A stretch of DNA of 37,716 nucleotides from Brevibacillus sp. Lineage in GTDB: Bacteria; Bacillota; Bacilli; Brevibacillales; Brevibacillaceae. Numbering within the stretch: position 1 is the first letter of the stretch; each line of letters begins with the position of its first letter. Below, piece after piece: positions 17,448 to 25,785 of the stretch. The position numbers and the translations under genes were made by a program. The stretch is from the NCBI GenBank assembly GCA_029240815.1, contig JARDZO010000012.1, positions 1-37,716 on the forward strand, in the 5' to 3' direction. The notes under the pieces were generated by a model. It was not told the origin of the DNA, ran no database searches, and was given only the letters and a program-made list of their open reading frames with translations.

Positions 17448-18008
17448 TTACCTGACAATCTCTGCCACTGTTAACCGCGGCGGAATTTCCTTCTCCTCTT
17501 CACTATAGCCTACGGTCAAGATAGCGATAGGCTCCATATACCATGGAAGGTTTAGGTTCTTTTGCAGGAGATGTCCATCAAATTCTCGAATAACGGACGT
17601 GCTCAAACCATGGGCCGCTGCAATCAAGCGCGCATTTTGAATGGCACCATAGGTATCTTGGATCGCGAAAATTTCACCTCGCTCACCTAGTCGCACCAAA
17701 GCTCTGCGCTTTTCGAGCATCACGACCGCGATCACAGGTGCACTCATCAACCACGCTTGTCCTCCGTAACTATTGGGGGTTAAAAAGGGATCGAGTGTGG
17801 CTGCAATTACCTTTTCACGTTCCTTGACCTCTTTGACAAGCAACAGCTCCCATGGCTGTGTGTTAGCCAAGGATGGACCCAACGTAAAAGCATAGAATAC
17901 TTCTTCGATCACTTGTTCAGGGATCGGTGTCGTTTGGTAGCCGCGTACATTGATGATCATGTTCATGATATGGAGCATTCCAGTTTGCTTGGAAATTGAC
18001 ACGACCAT
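17448..18008 (-). CDS. Nitroreductase-family flavoprotein (divergent)
   Basis: 186 residues, ATG at 18008 after AGAAGGGAGTGA. It keeps LANTQPWELLLV and GLSTSVIREFDG in the nitroreductase layout but differs from its neighbour: the N-terminal Arg-Ser segment reads INVRGYQTTPIP. With the following gene it may form a heterodimer or a duplicated pair. Gap to the sigma-54 regulator is 77 bases without a clear terminator, so read-through is possible. The gap contains the AT-rich palindrome AATATTAGAAATATT. Confidence 0.8.
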   Translation of the reverse strand: MVVSISKQTGMLHIMNMIINVRGYQTTPIPEQVIEEVFYAFTLGPSLANTQPWELLLVKEVKEREKVIAATLDPFLTPNSYGGQAWLMSAPVIAVVMLEKRRALVRLGERGEIFAIQDTYGAIQNARLIAAAHGLSTSVIREFDGHLLQKNLNLPWYMEPIAILTVGYSEEEKEIPPRLTVAEIVR

Positions 18009-18085
18009 TCACTCCCTTCTGAAAAGGTATGAAATAGAGTAAGACCTATAAACAGAATTAATATTTCTAATATTTTGAATTCATT

Positions 18086-20137
18086 TCACACACGTAACTC
18101 CATCGTTTGCTTCATCATGGACAGCATGTGCAGCCCTTTGTCTGTAATCCGACTGCCTTGACCTCTGCGTCCAGAAAATATGTAACCAAGGTCTTTTAGG
18201 CTATCCATCCGATGTCGAACTTGCTGATCGGTGATGGGAATCCCCCTTCGCATGGCGAATTCTACGATTTTCCCTCTGCCTACACATTCCAATCTGCTTT
18301 TTGCTTGCTCCAGACATTCCAGGATGACAAAGAAACTGAAAAGCTCCCCTTTTGCCTCCAGCTCCTCCATGTCGCCTATTTTGGTTTCTTGCAGCTGTTG
18401 CTCCGTCTCTCTGAATTGCTCAGGCAAATCGAGCTCAGTAATTGTATTGCCATCCATCACACTTGTCATGTACTGCACCACGCTGTTTAGCTCACGCACA
18501 TTCCCCGGCCAATCGTACTTAAGAAGTCGATCCATGACAGCTGGCTCAATGTCCACCTTTACGAGCGAATTTTCCTTTACAAAATGCTCTACGAGTAGCG
18601 GGATATCCTTTCTTCTTTCCCGTAAAGACGGAACTCTCAAGGGAAGTACAAAGAGCCGGTAGTATAAATCCTGGCGAAACCTCCCTTCCTCTACGAGATT
18701 TTTCAGGCTGCGGTTAGTCGCAGCGACGATCCGCACATCGATCGGGATAATCTGTTGCCCCCCAATTCGCATGACCTGCTTTTCTTGCAGGACGCGCAGC
18801 AACAGTGCTTGCAAGGAGGGTGACGCATCTCCAATTTCATCCAAAAAGAGCGTGCCATTATGAGCGAGCTCAAATAATCCCGGTTTCCCGTTCTTTTTCG
18901 CTCCGGTAAAAGATCCGCCTTCGTAGCCAAACAACTCGCTCTCTGCTAGTGACTCTGGCAATCCGGCAAAATTAACCGGCAAAAACGGACCATTTTTTCG
19001 CTTGGACAAGCTGTGGATGGAATGGGCAAATAATTCTTTCCCTGTGCCATTTTCGCCAAGTATTAATACTGTCTTGTCGGTTGCCGAAATTTTTTGCAGA
19101 ACGTCCAGCGTAGAGGTAAGCCGATCACTCTTGCCGATGATGTCCTTGATCGTGTATTTCGAAGACAATCCTTTTCCCTGCAGTTCTTTCCTTACTTCCT
19201 GCTCCACCTTTTGGATGTTGGACACGTCTTGAAAGGCTGTCACTACACCTATTTTTTCGTCCTCCAACGTAATCGGAGTATTATTTACCACGAGATTCAA
19301 ATGATTCACAGCTTGAACCTTGTTGACCTCGACTTGCTCCTTTCCTTCCGGGAGCGATAACCAAGGAAGCACTTCGTCGAGCGTTTTCCCGACCAAATCC
19401 TTATTCAAACCACCTATTCCTAAAATGTTCTTCGCTGCCTGATTAATCTGGATGATCGTTTTATTGGGATCTGTTGTGATGATGCCCTCGTGTACGGTAT
19501 TTAATATCGTGTCCAAATGCTTGTTTAACTCTTTAATGTGATTCAACGTTCGATAAAAACGTCGGCTGTGCTCAATAATTTCCTGAATATACCGAGCGGA
19601 ATACAGGTTGGCACGATCCACGTTGGCATTGAGACGGACAGCAAGCTCGATAATCGTCGAGACATCGAGCGGGCGAATTCCGATATTGACGACCTTTTTC
19701 ATGCCTCGCGGGACCAGCTCGGCCCCTTCTGCATATATCGCGGTATAAATGCCATCGATCGGCTGCTTACATCCGGGATAATACGGGATCATTTCGAATT
19801 GAAAGCCCAGGTTTCGCAACAATTCAATGGTTTCATGTGACGTTTCTAACATGTTATTGACGACAAGGCAACGAGCATCCGGGGGGAGGGTAACCAACTC
19901 ATCCATTTTTGCGATGTTAATTGCTCTCCTTGCGATAATCAACTTTTCGCTCGGAATCTTCCATTCCTCAATGACTTTTGGTGACGATGCGAGAACGAAG
20001 TCAACTTCATCGGTATTGGAGGCTTTTGACTCATGGAGGATCGTAATTCGATTTTGGAAAAAATCATTGATTTGTTTTGCAAATACAGAGTGCGTTCGTT
20101 GATCTTTTGCCACAACCAGAAGCGTTCGCTTATCCAT
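18086..20137 (-). CDS. Sigma-54-dependent transcriptional activator, PrpR-like sensor, winged-helix C-terminus
   Basis: 683 residues. N-terminal PrpR_N-like sensory domain (about 1-195, related to periplasmic-type ligand binding folds), PAS domain (about 205-305), then the AAA+ core: Walker A GENGTGKE (361-368), the sigma-54 contact loop GSFTGA (408-413, Ser in place of the usual Ala), Walker B LFLDEIGD, and RPSLRER-type segment. The C-terminus (about 595-683) looks like a winged helix (DQQVRHRMDSLKDLGYI) in place of a Fis-type helix-turn-helix. No receiver domain is present, so it likely senses a ligand directly. ATG at 20137 after GGGGAGGG. It is the obvious activator of the three sigma-54 promoters in this window. 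Confidence 0.88.
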   Translation of the reverse strand: MDKRTLLVVAKDQRTHSVFAKQINDFFQNRITILHESKASNTDEVDFVLASSPKVIEEWKIPSEKLIIARRAINIAKMDELVTLPPDARCLVVNNMLETSHETIELLRNLGFQFEMIPYYPGCKQPIDGIYTAIYAEGAELVPRGMKKVVNIGIRPLDVSTIIELAVRLNANVDRANLYSARYIQEIIEHSRRFYRTLNHIKELNKHLDTILNTVHEGIITTDPNKTIIQINQAAKNILGIGGLNKDLVGKTLDEVLPWLSLPEGKEQVEVNKVQAVNHLNLVVNNTPITLEDEKIGVVTAFQDVSNIQKVEQEVRKELQGKGLSSKYTIKDIIGKSDRLTSTLDVLQKISATDKTVLILGENGTGKELFAHSIHSLSKRKNGPFLPVNFAGLPESLAESELFGYEGGSFTGAKKNGKPGLFELAHNGTLFLDEIGDASPSLQALLLRVLQEKQVMRIGGQQIIPIDVRIVAATNRSLKNLVEEGRFRQDLYYRLFVLPLRVPSLRERRKDIPLLVEHFVKENSLVKVDIEPAVMDRLLKYDWPGNVRELNSVVQYMTSVMDGNTITELDLPEQFRETEQQLQETKIGDMEELEAKGELFSFFVILECLEQAKSRLECVGRGKIVEFAMRRGIPITDQQVRHRMDSLKDLGYIFSGRRGQGSRITDKGLHMLSMMKQTMELRV

Positions 20138-20156
20138 AGTAACCCTCCCCAGATAG

Positions 20157-20188
20157 CCATACTGATATTTTCTACCATCATAGTATGG
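20157..20188. repeat. Inverted repeat in the regulator's 5' region
   Basis: CCATACT ... AGTATGG, perfect seven-base arms with an 18-base spacer, just upstream of the regulator's binding site. It could be an autoregulatory operator or a leader hairpin. Confidence 0.4.
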
Positions 20189-20270
20189 AAGCTCCTTTGG
20201 TTAATAGAGGCAAAAAAGTTTTCATTACACTGGAATTTTTTTGAAAAAAACCAAATGATTATCCAGAACA

Positions 20271-20321
20271 AAAAAGATAGCTCTCCTATTAGCGAAGATT
20301 TGCTAAGCGGGAACTATCTTG
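20271..20321 (-). terminator. Terminator of the M19 gene
   Basis: Minus strand AGATAG ... TTAGC-loop-GCTAA ... CTATCT followed by TTTTTTG. It separates the M19 gene from the regulator gene. Confidence 0.65.
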
Positions 20322-20332
20322 GTTGGATGAAA

Positions 20333-21589
20333 TCAGACAGTAGCTTTTTCGTCTTTCTTGCCCACGGTCATCGATTTCGGATCATACCATACTTCATCGA
20401 GAACACGCATGATATTGCCGCCTATCACCTTGGCGATATCTTCATCAGAATACCCTCGTGTAATCAACCAACGCACAATGTTCGGGAATGCCTCTGTCGG
20501 GTTTTCGATCCCTTCCACATAATCGACTTCCTCGAAGTTTTTCTTGCCGTGAGCAGCCGCAATCGACAAAGCGCTCGCGAAAACGCGATGGATGCCAACA
20601 TGGTCTCCAAATAAAACATCCGGTCCAAAAGCTACATGATCAATTCCTACGAGATTCGCGCAATATTCAAAGTGCTCCATGAAAGAATCAAGATTGTGCC
20701 TAGGCTGATTTTTTGTCATCGTCGTATGAGGTGCCGCCTCTATCCCTATGACGCCGCCTCGCTCTGCGCATGCCTGAATAATGTGATCCGGTTTCAAGCG
20801 ATTCGATTCCCAAAGAGCCCTTGCCCCTGCGTGGGTAATGAAAATCGGTTTATCACTCGTCTCGATGGTATCCAGCGATGTTTTGTCCCCTGAGTGAGAA
20901 ATATCGATGGCAATTCCAAGCTTATTCATGCGGCGAACCGCCTGTCTTCCGAATTCTGTCAGGCCACCGTCGCTTTTCTCCTTCAATCCGTAGCCAAGCG
21001 AATTCCCCTCGCTGTAGGCAATACCCATGTTGCGAACGCCAAATCCATACAAAATATCCAGTCGATCCAGTTCGTTCTCGATCATCGTGGATGCCTCCAG
21101 TGATGGAACGAAAGCAATTTTTTTGTTTTTCTTTGCCTGCCGGATGCCATCTGTCGTCAATCCGAGAACGACCATATCCTGATGGGCGATATCACACAAT
21201 CGCATTCCTAAATCAAACAGAACATCATCCCATTTCCAGCCAGCACGAGAAGTAATCATGGCGGTTCCATTCATGAGATTGTCAAAAACGCAGTCTAGTC
21301 CTGATTTACTCAGCCCCTCGTAGCCCATGCTATCTCTGCCCCAGCGGCGAAACTCGAAGAATTCGTTCAAATTCTCCGGTGCCACGAACATGTGATCATG
21401 CAAGGAGATCACCACGTTTTCTTCAAAGAGTCGCTTCGCACGCTCTTCTTGTGCCTCAGTCAACGGGATCGTGTATGCAGGGAATAATCCCGTTTCCTTA
21501 GATAGTTTAAATTCTTTAAAATCAACACCTGGATCTAGATACTGATAGGCTCGATATCCTTTGTAATCCTTCTGCTGCACATGAATCAT
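20333..21589 (-). CDS. Membrane dipeptidase-like protein (M19)
   Basis: 418 residues, cytosolic in appearance (no signal peptide). M19 landmarks: LHDH (H64-H66), VPSLEAS (bridging Glu), DISHSG (His), ITHAGARAL (His), NRLKPD (substrate-binding Arg) and AFGPD (Asp). The first ligand motif is normally HxD; here it is H-D-H, so the second ligand is His. M19 enzymes hydrolyse dipeptides, often with a D-residue or modified C-terminal residue. The ATG at 21589 touches the AAAGGA site, so the in-frame GTG at 21580 may be the real start. Monocistronic under its own sigma-54 promoter, upstream of the regulator. Confidence 0.87.
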   Translation of the reverse strand: MIHVQQKDYKGYRAYQYLDPGVDFKEFKLSKETGLFPAYTIPLTEAQEERAKRLFEENVVISLHDHMFVAPENLNEFFEFRRWGRDSMGYEGLSKSGLDCVFDNLMNGTAMITSRAGWKWDDVLFDLGMRLCDIAHQDMVVLGLTTDGIRQAKKNKKIAFVPSLEASTMIENELDRLDILYGFGVRNMGIAYSEGNSLGYGLKEKSDGGLTEFGRQAVRRMNKLGIAIDISHSGDKTSLDTIETSDKPIFITHAGARALWESNRLKPDHIIQACAERGGVIGIEAAPHTTMTKNQPRHNLDSFMEHFEYCANLVGIDHVAFGPDVLFGDHVGIHRVFASALSIAAAHGKKNFEEVDYVEGIENPTEAFPNIVRWLITRGYSDEDIAKVIGGNIMRVLDEVWYDPKSMTVGKKDEKATV

Positions 21590-21629
21590 CCTTTCTCTTT
21601 ACCCAGATTCAGTCACATACAGAACAATT

Positions 21630-21645
21630 TGCATGTTTCGTACCA
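21630..21645 (-). promoter_or_regulatory. Sigma-54 promoter of the M19 gene
   Basis: Minus strand TGGTACGAAACATGCA; GG and GC are 12 bases apart, with two departures from TGGCACRNNNNTTGCA. About 40 bases upstream of the start codon. Confidence 0.7.
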
Positions 21646-21738
21646 ATCTGCGTTCTTATGCCAGCTCCTGTAAAATCAGGCTTATGGACGGTCTCCTTGC
21701 AAACAGAATGGTTCTACAGGCGTAAAAAACAACCTAAA

Positions 21739-21761
21739 TCACCCAAAGTTCACACCCTAAG
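21739..21761 (-). promoter_or_regulatory. Candidate upstream activating sequence, M19 gene
   Basis: In gene direction CTTAGGGTGT then CTTTGGGTGA, 13 bases apart, about 115 bases upstream of the predicted start. Same core as at the opp operon. Confidence 0.45.
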
Positions 21762-21788
21762 AACCTTTCCTCATCGAGCAAAAGAAAA

Positions 21789-21816
21789 AGTGCCCTCTCC
21801 ATACAGAAAGGGCACT
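21789..21816 (-). terminator. Terminator of the DHA2 exporter gene
   Basis: AGTGCCCT, 12-base loop, AGGGCACT, followed on the minus strand by TTTTTCTTTTG. A perfect eight-base stem, T-rich on both sides. Confidence 0.8.
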
Positions 21817-21831
21817 CTTTTGTAAACCCAC

Positions 21832-23289
21832 CTATTCCTTTGGCGCTTGCGTCCTTTTAATGAAAAAAGCTATAAGCAAAGCGACGACAGAAAAGCCAAG
21901 CCCGATCAAAAAGGCGTTATGCACTCCGGCTACCATTGCCCCGGCCGTTTGATCAGGTGCAGCAGGGTTCGGTGACTTCTCCAGAAAAGCTCGTTGACCC
22001 GAAGTCATGACTCCGATGAAGAAGGCGACGCCGATCGCTCCGGCCACCTGTTGCAAGGTGTTCAAGATAGCCGTACCATGCGGGTAAAACCGCGGTGGCA
22101 ATTGATTCAAACCGTTTGTCTGGGTGGGCATCATGATCATGGAGATCGCCACCATCAAGCAAATGTGCAAAATGAGAAAGGTCGTCCGAGCTGTTTCTAC
22201 CGTCACTTGCGTAAAAAACCACATAATCACAACAAGAAAAGCGGCACCGGGTATGACGAGAACTCGCGGACCAAATTTGTCGAACAGCTTTCCTGTAAGT
22301 GGTGAAATCAGCCCGTTTAACAGACTTCCCGGCAACATCAAAAGACCTGATGCGAAAACCGTGAGACCAAGAGCCCCTTGGAACAGGAAGGGCAGAAGGG
22401 ACATCGCTGAGAACAACGTCATCATCATGATAATCAGCAGGATGGTTGTCAGCGTGAACATGGGGTATTGAAATGCTCGAAGGTCCATTAAAGGCTCCTG
22501 GACTCTCAGTTGCCGAAAAATGAATAGCACGAGTGCGATTATACCGATTGACACGGTTCCGTACACAAGAGGATTGGACCAACCACCATGACCCTCACCG
22601 GAGCTGCTGAAGCCATATACCACAGCACCAAACCCTATCGTGGACAAGATGAGGGAGAGCACATCCACTTTTATTTTTTTGGTTTCCGAGACATTCTTTA
22701 AATAGATGGCGGCAAACACTATGGAAAAGGCTGCGAATGGCAGAACCAGATAGAACAACCATCGCCATTGCAAGGATTCCAGAATCAGACCAGACAGCGT
22801 GGGACCAATCGCCGGTGCGAACATGATAACGAGACCGATGCTTCCCATCGCTGCCCCCCTCTTGTCAGGAGGATACAAAACGAGAATGGTATTCATCAAA
22901 ACGGGTAGCATCAGGCCAGTTCCCGCTGCTTGCAACAATCGACCCACCAGCAAAATCGAAAAATGAGGGGCAATTCCACAAACCAGCGTGCCCGCTGTAA
23001 ATAATATCATGGCTCCTAAAAACATTTGCCTCGTAGTAAACAATTGGACCAACAATCCAGACGCTGGCACGAGTACACCTACGACGAGCATATACCCGGT
23101 TGCTAACCATTGCAGAGTCGTGGCCGATACGTTTAGTTCGACCATCAGTTGTGGAAATGCGATATTGAGCAGCGTTTCATTCAGGATAGAGAAAAATGCC
23201 CCGATCATAAGCGAGATCAATATAGGCAGTCTCTTTACTTCCCCCATATTCTTGGGAGACTGGAAAGTGGACGTTGCATCTTGATTCAC
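21832..23289 (-). CDS. MFS multidrug exporter, DHA2 (EmrB/QacA) family
   Basis: About 485 residues from the GTG at 23289 (AGGAG 11 bases upstream; the frame stays open to a TTG at 23331, which has no binding site). About 14 hydrophobic helices. DHA2 motifs: LNIAFPQLM in helix 1, QWLATGYMLVVGVLVPASG, GRLLQAAGTGLMLPVLMNT (motif C region follows) and KRGAAMGSIGLV. It uses the proton gradient to export drugs or lipophilic compounds. A TATAAT box lies at about 23301-23306 with no clear -35, which fits regulated expression. Not obviously linked to the sigma-54 cluster. Substrate unknown. Confidence 0.85.
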   Translation of the reverse strand: MNQDATSTFQSPKNMGEVKRLPILISLMIGAFFSILNETLLNIAFPQLMVELNVSATTLQWLATGYMLVVGVLVPASGLLVQLFTTRQMFLGAMILFTAGTLVCGIAPHFSILLVGRLLQAAGTGLMLPVLMNTILVLYPPDKRGAAMGSIGLVIMFAPAIGPTLSGLILESLQWRWLFYLVLPFAAFSIVFAAIYLKNVSETKKIKVDVLSLILSTIGFGAVVYGFSSSGEGHGGWSNPLVYGTVSIGIIALVLFIFRQLRVQEPLMDLRAFQYPMFTLTTILLIIMMMTLFSAMSLLPFLFQGALGLTVFASGLLMLPGSLLNGLISPLTGKLFDKFGPRVLVIPGAAFLVVIMWFFTQVTVETARTTFLILHICLMVAISMIMMPTQTNGLNQLPPRFYPHGTAILNTLQQVAGAIGVAFFIGVMTSGQRAFLEKSPNPAAPDQTAGAMVAGVHNAFLIGLGFSVVALLIAFFIKRTQAPKE

Positions 23290-23427
23290 TTTATCTTCAT
23301 CTCCTTTATTGATTATAGCCTCCCCAAACAAATGAATCTTACGTAAATACGATTCCTCTCATAAAAAGGTAACGAGGTCTCTTGAGTAATGCACAATAAT
23401 TGGTAAGTGACGTAAGGAAATACAAAA

Positions 23428-23467
23428 AGGCGACCACTCCCGGATACTCAATGGGAAATGATCGCCT
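23428..23467 (-). terminator. Terminator of the FtsH-like gene
   Basis: Minus strand AGGCGATCATTTCCC, loop, GGGAGTGGTCGCCT, then TTTTTG. A long stem with a few mismatches, 43 bases after the stop codon. Confidence 0.8.
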
Positions 23468-23509
23468 GTTTTGTTTCAATTATAGGATATCCGTCATGCT
23501 TTCAAATCG

Positions 23510-25174
23510 TTACGATTCCTTTTGAGCATCCGTATCCTCTGTCGGTTCTGGACGGCCTTGCCCATACAATTCCACATGCAACTCCTCTATTTCCTCGCCT
23601 GTCAGATCTCCGCGTTTTAACAGTTCTTCTGCAATAGCGTGGACAAAGTCAGCATAATCCCGAACCAGCTTTTTCACCTGAAGCATCTGCTCATTTAGCA
23701 ACTCGTTAATCTTGGGACGCAGCGTCTTGAGTCCATCAATCCGCGAACCTGTCGCCAGCCAGCTAAATAATTCATCCCCCATCCCGACGATGCCCAAATA
23801 AGCACCTGCGAGCTCAGTAGCTTGATGAAGATCAGAGGTGACCCCGTTAAGCTTTTTCCCTAGAAACTCTTCTTCTACCGCACGGGCAGCCAGACACACC
23901 TGAATAGCCGCCAAAATTTCACTATCACTGCGGTTGTATCGTTCGTGCGTCGGCTTGGTCGCTGCGAGTCCGAGAGCACCGCCTCGCCGGATGATAGTGA
24001 CCTTCCAGACTCGTTCATGAGGCTTTAGCAAAAACTGAGCCACTGCATGGCCGGCTTCATGATATGCCACGTTGCGCTTTTCATCATCGCTCATCGAACG
24101 CAGGGGTTGCTTGATTCCCCATTCATACGTTTCCATAGCGGCTCGGAAGTCTTCATAGTTGGTCACTTGCGCACCGCGTTGATGGGCGATGACGACTGAT
24201 TCGTTCACGATATGCTTGATCTGCGCCGGGCTGTACCCAATCGTATCGAGCGCAGCCTTTTCAGGCGTTAATGTCTCATCATGCTTTACCTTTTTGAGAT
24301 AATACTGGAAGACGTCTATCCGTCCGTCATAGTCCGGAGAATCTACCCATAGCTGACGGTCAAAGCGTCCTGGACGCAGCAGCGCAGAATCGAGAATGTC
24401 GGGTAGGTTTGTCGCAGCAATAGTCATAACTGCTGGCCGTTCCGCCTTTTTGCGACGCAGACCGAGCGTTCTCATCAGCTTGGCAATTTTCGTGTTGTCA
24501 ATATTGGGTGGATCCATTTGCAGCAGCAACTCATTTAGAAGACCTGCGCCGCCCATGCCTAGCATGCCTCCACCCATCCCACCACCTTGGCGTTTCATCC
24601 CGATGGCATCGATTTCATCGATAAAAATAATGCATGCTCCGTATTCGCTTGCCCGCTTCCTCGCTTTCCGATACAACCCCATTACTTTCAGGTTCCCTAC
24701 TCCGAAAAACATGTTTTGAAAGCTCGGTGCCGAAGCATAAGCAAAGGGAACCTGTGCTTCATTGGCAATAACCTGTGCCAAATAGGACTTACCGGTTCCG
24801 GGCGGCCCGCAGAGGAGCAATCCACGGATTGCCTCACCACCCATTTCCTTGAACTCTTTAACCCCTTTAAGCAGGGTAACTATCCGCTTGGCATTTTCAA
24901 CGATCTCGGGGTTTCCTCTGTAATCGTCCCAAGTGGAGCCTGTTTCACCGGGTAATATCCAATACGTACGGCCGCGAGCCAGAAACCAAAAGAGTGCAAC
25001 GAACTGAATGATGACGAACAGGATGGCAAAGAGCAACTGAAATAAAAGTGTGACAATCCCCCAGGCAACCGCCCAGTAAGTCGGTCCTCCCACCGTAAGG
25101 ACAATCAGGACCGTGGCAATGATTCCGAGCCAGAGGAGGATTTTACGCCACTTGATCCACTGATAGCTCCTCAT
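23510..25174 (-). CDS. Membrane-bound AAA+ protease, FtsH-like
   Basis: 554 residues. Two N-terminal membrane helices (about 11-30 and 35-66) with hardly any external loop, so the periplasmic-type domain of true FtsH is missing. AAA+ domain: Walker A GPPGTGKS (123-130), pore loop FFGVG (156-160), Walker B IIFIDEID (182-189), a Gly/Met-rich insert (about 197-209), second region of homology ATNLPDILDSALLRPGRFDR. The M41 zinc site is complete: HEAGH (372-376) and D448 in TSDLHQ. It should be an active ATP-dependent protease, distinct from housekeeping FtsH (about 600-650 residues). ATG at 25174 after AAGGGAG. Role unknown; a possible mother-cell promoter suggests sporulation. Confidence 0.88.
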   Translation of the reverse strand: MRSYQWIKWRKILLWLGIIATVLIVLTVGGPTYWAVAWGIVTLLFQLLFAILFVIIQFVALFWFLARGRTYWILPGETGSTWDDYRGNPEIVENAKRIVTLLKGVKEFKEMGGEAIRGLLLCGPPGTGKSYLAQVIANEAQVPFAYASAPSFQNMFFGVGNLKVMGLYRKARKRASEYGACIIFIDEIDAIGMKRQGGGMGGGMLGMGGAGLLNELLLQMDPPNIDNTKIAKLMRTLGLRRKKAERPAVMTIAATNLPDILDSALLRPGRFDRQLWVDSPDYDGRIDVFQYYLKKVKHDETLTPEKAALDTIGYSPAQIKHIVNESVVIAHQRGAQVTNYEDFRAAMETYEWGIKQPLRSMSDDEKRNVAYHEAGHAVAQFLLKPHERVWKVTIIRRGGALGLAATKPTHERYNRSDSEILAAIQVCLAARAVEEEFLGKKLNGVTSDLHQATELAGAYLGIVGMGDELFSWLATGSRIDGLKTLRPKINELLNEQMLQVKKLVRDYADFVHAIAEELLKRGDLTGEEIEELHVELYGQGRPEPTEDTDAQKES

Positions 25175-25206
25175 GGCACCACTCCCTTTTCTCGAAATAT
25201 TTTGAT

Positions 25207-25215
25207 TATTGTATG
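25207..25215 (-). promoter_or_regulatory. Sporulation-type -10 box (sigma-E or sigma-K) of the FtsH-like gene
   Basis: Minus strand CATACAATA fits both sigma-E (CATACANT) and sigma-K (CATANNNTA) -10 boxes. An ACC lies at sigma-K spacing upstream. It is 33 bases before the start codon. The -35 match is weak, so the call is tentative. Confidence 0.4.
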
Positions 25216-25371
25216 AGGAGACAAACTTTGTGGTGCCTCGTCCCCCTTTGGGTAGAAACCATGAGAAACGATGGAAAAGGGCTCGTGTTTCCTTACAAAT
25301 ATATACGAGGTGACGAGTAATTCATGTCTGGGAACAAAAAATATCAGTACTCTCCTGACTGGTTTTGAATC

Positions 25372-25401
25372 AAAAAAACAGCCCTCCTGACAGGAAGGCC
25401 A
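25372..25401 (-). terminator. Terminator of the small membrane protein gene
   Basis: Minus strand GGCCTTCCT, short loop, AGGAGGGCTG, then seven T. It ends six bases before the upstream gene's stop. Confidence 0.75.
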
Positions 25402-25406
25402 ACACA

Positions 25407-25700
25407 TCATGATTCAAATCTGCTTTTGATGTCCAAAACGTACTTGATAATGACAGCGAGTCCTCCGATGAAGTAGAAAACCAACAAGGTATAGCCAGTC
25501 GGGTCAATCGATGTCATGGATACGAGTATGTTCAGTGGTAGAATGTAATAGAGAATATCCTTCAAATACCCCAGAACGAAAGATGGATGAAAAGAACCTT
25601 GCCAAAACGCTCGGAACAAAACGATCAATAAATCAATGATCATGAGTCCAAAAATTCCCCAAATCGTGTAAAGCATCCAGTCAGCCAGTGCGTAGCCCAA
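25407..25700 (-). CDS. Small membrane protein, unknown function
   Basis: 97 residues starting at a TTG (25700) with AAGGTGG nine bases upstream. Three hydrophobic segments (about 8-27, 42-60, 66-88) joined by short polar loops. The C-terminus KYVLDIKSRFES is charged and probably cytosolic. I do not recognise a family. Its own terminator shows it is expressed apart from the FtsH-like gene, though the two are adjacent and could be related in function. Confidence 0.65.
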   Translation of the reverse strand: MGYALADWMLYTIWGIFGLMIIDLLIVLFRAFWQGSFHPSFVLGYLKDILYYILPLNILVSMTSIDPTGYTLLVFYFIGGLAVIIKYVLDIKSRFES

Positions 25701-25785
25701 GTATTATCACCACCTTATCCTCCATCGTATGCGCTGGAAAAAACGCAGGTGAGGATAAGCAATGCGGATTTTTGCCTATCAGTCT

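Noticed and set aside
21953..22582. 209-codon minus-strand frame inside the exporter gene
   Set aside because: Frame-shifted shadow of the MFS gene, with Arg/Ser/His-rich composition.
25171..25410. 79-codon minus-strand frame before the FtsH-like gene
   Set aside because: It contains the terminator of the upstream gene and the putative promoter, and the peptide looks like no real protein.
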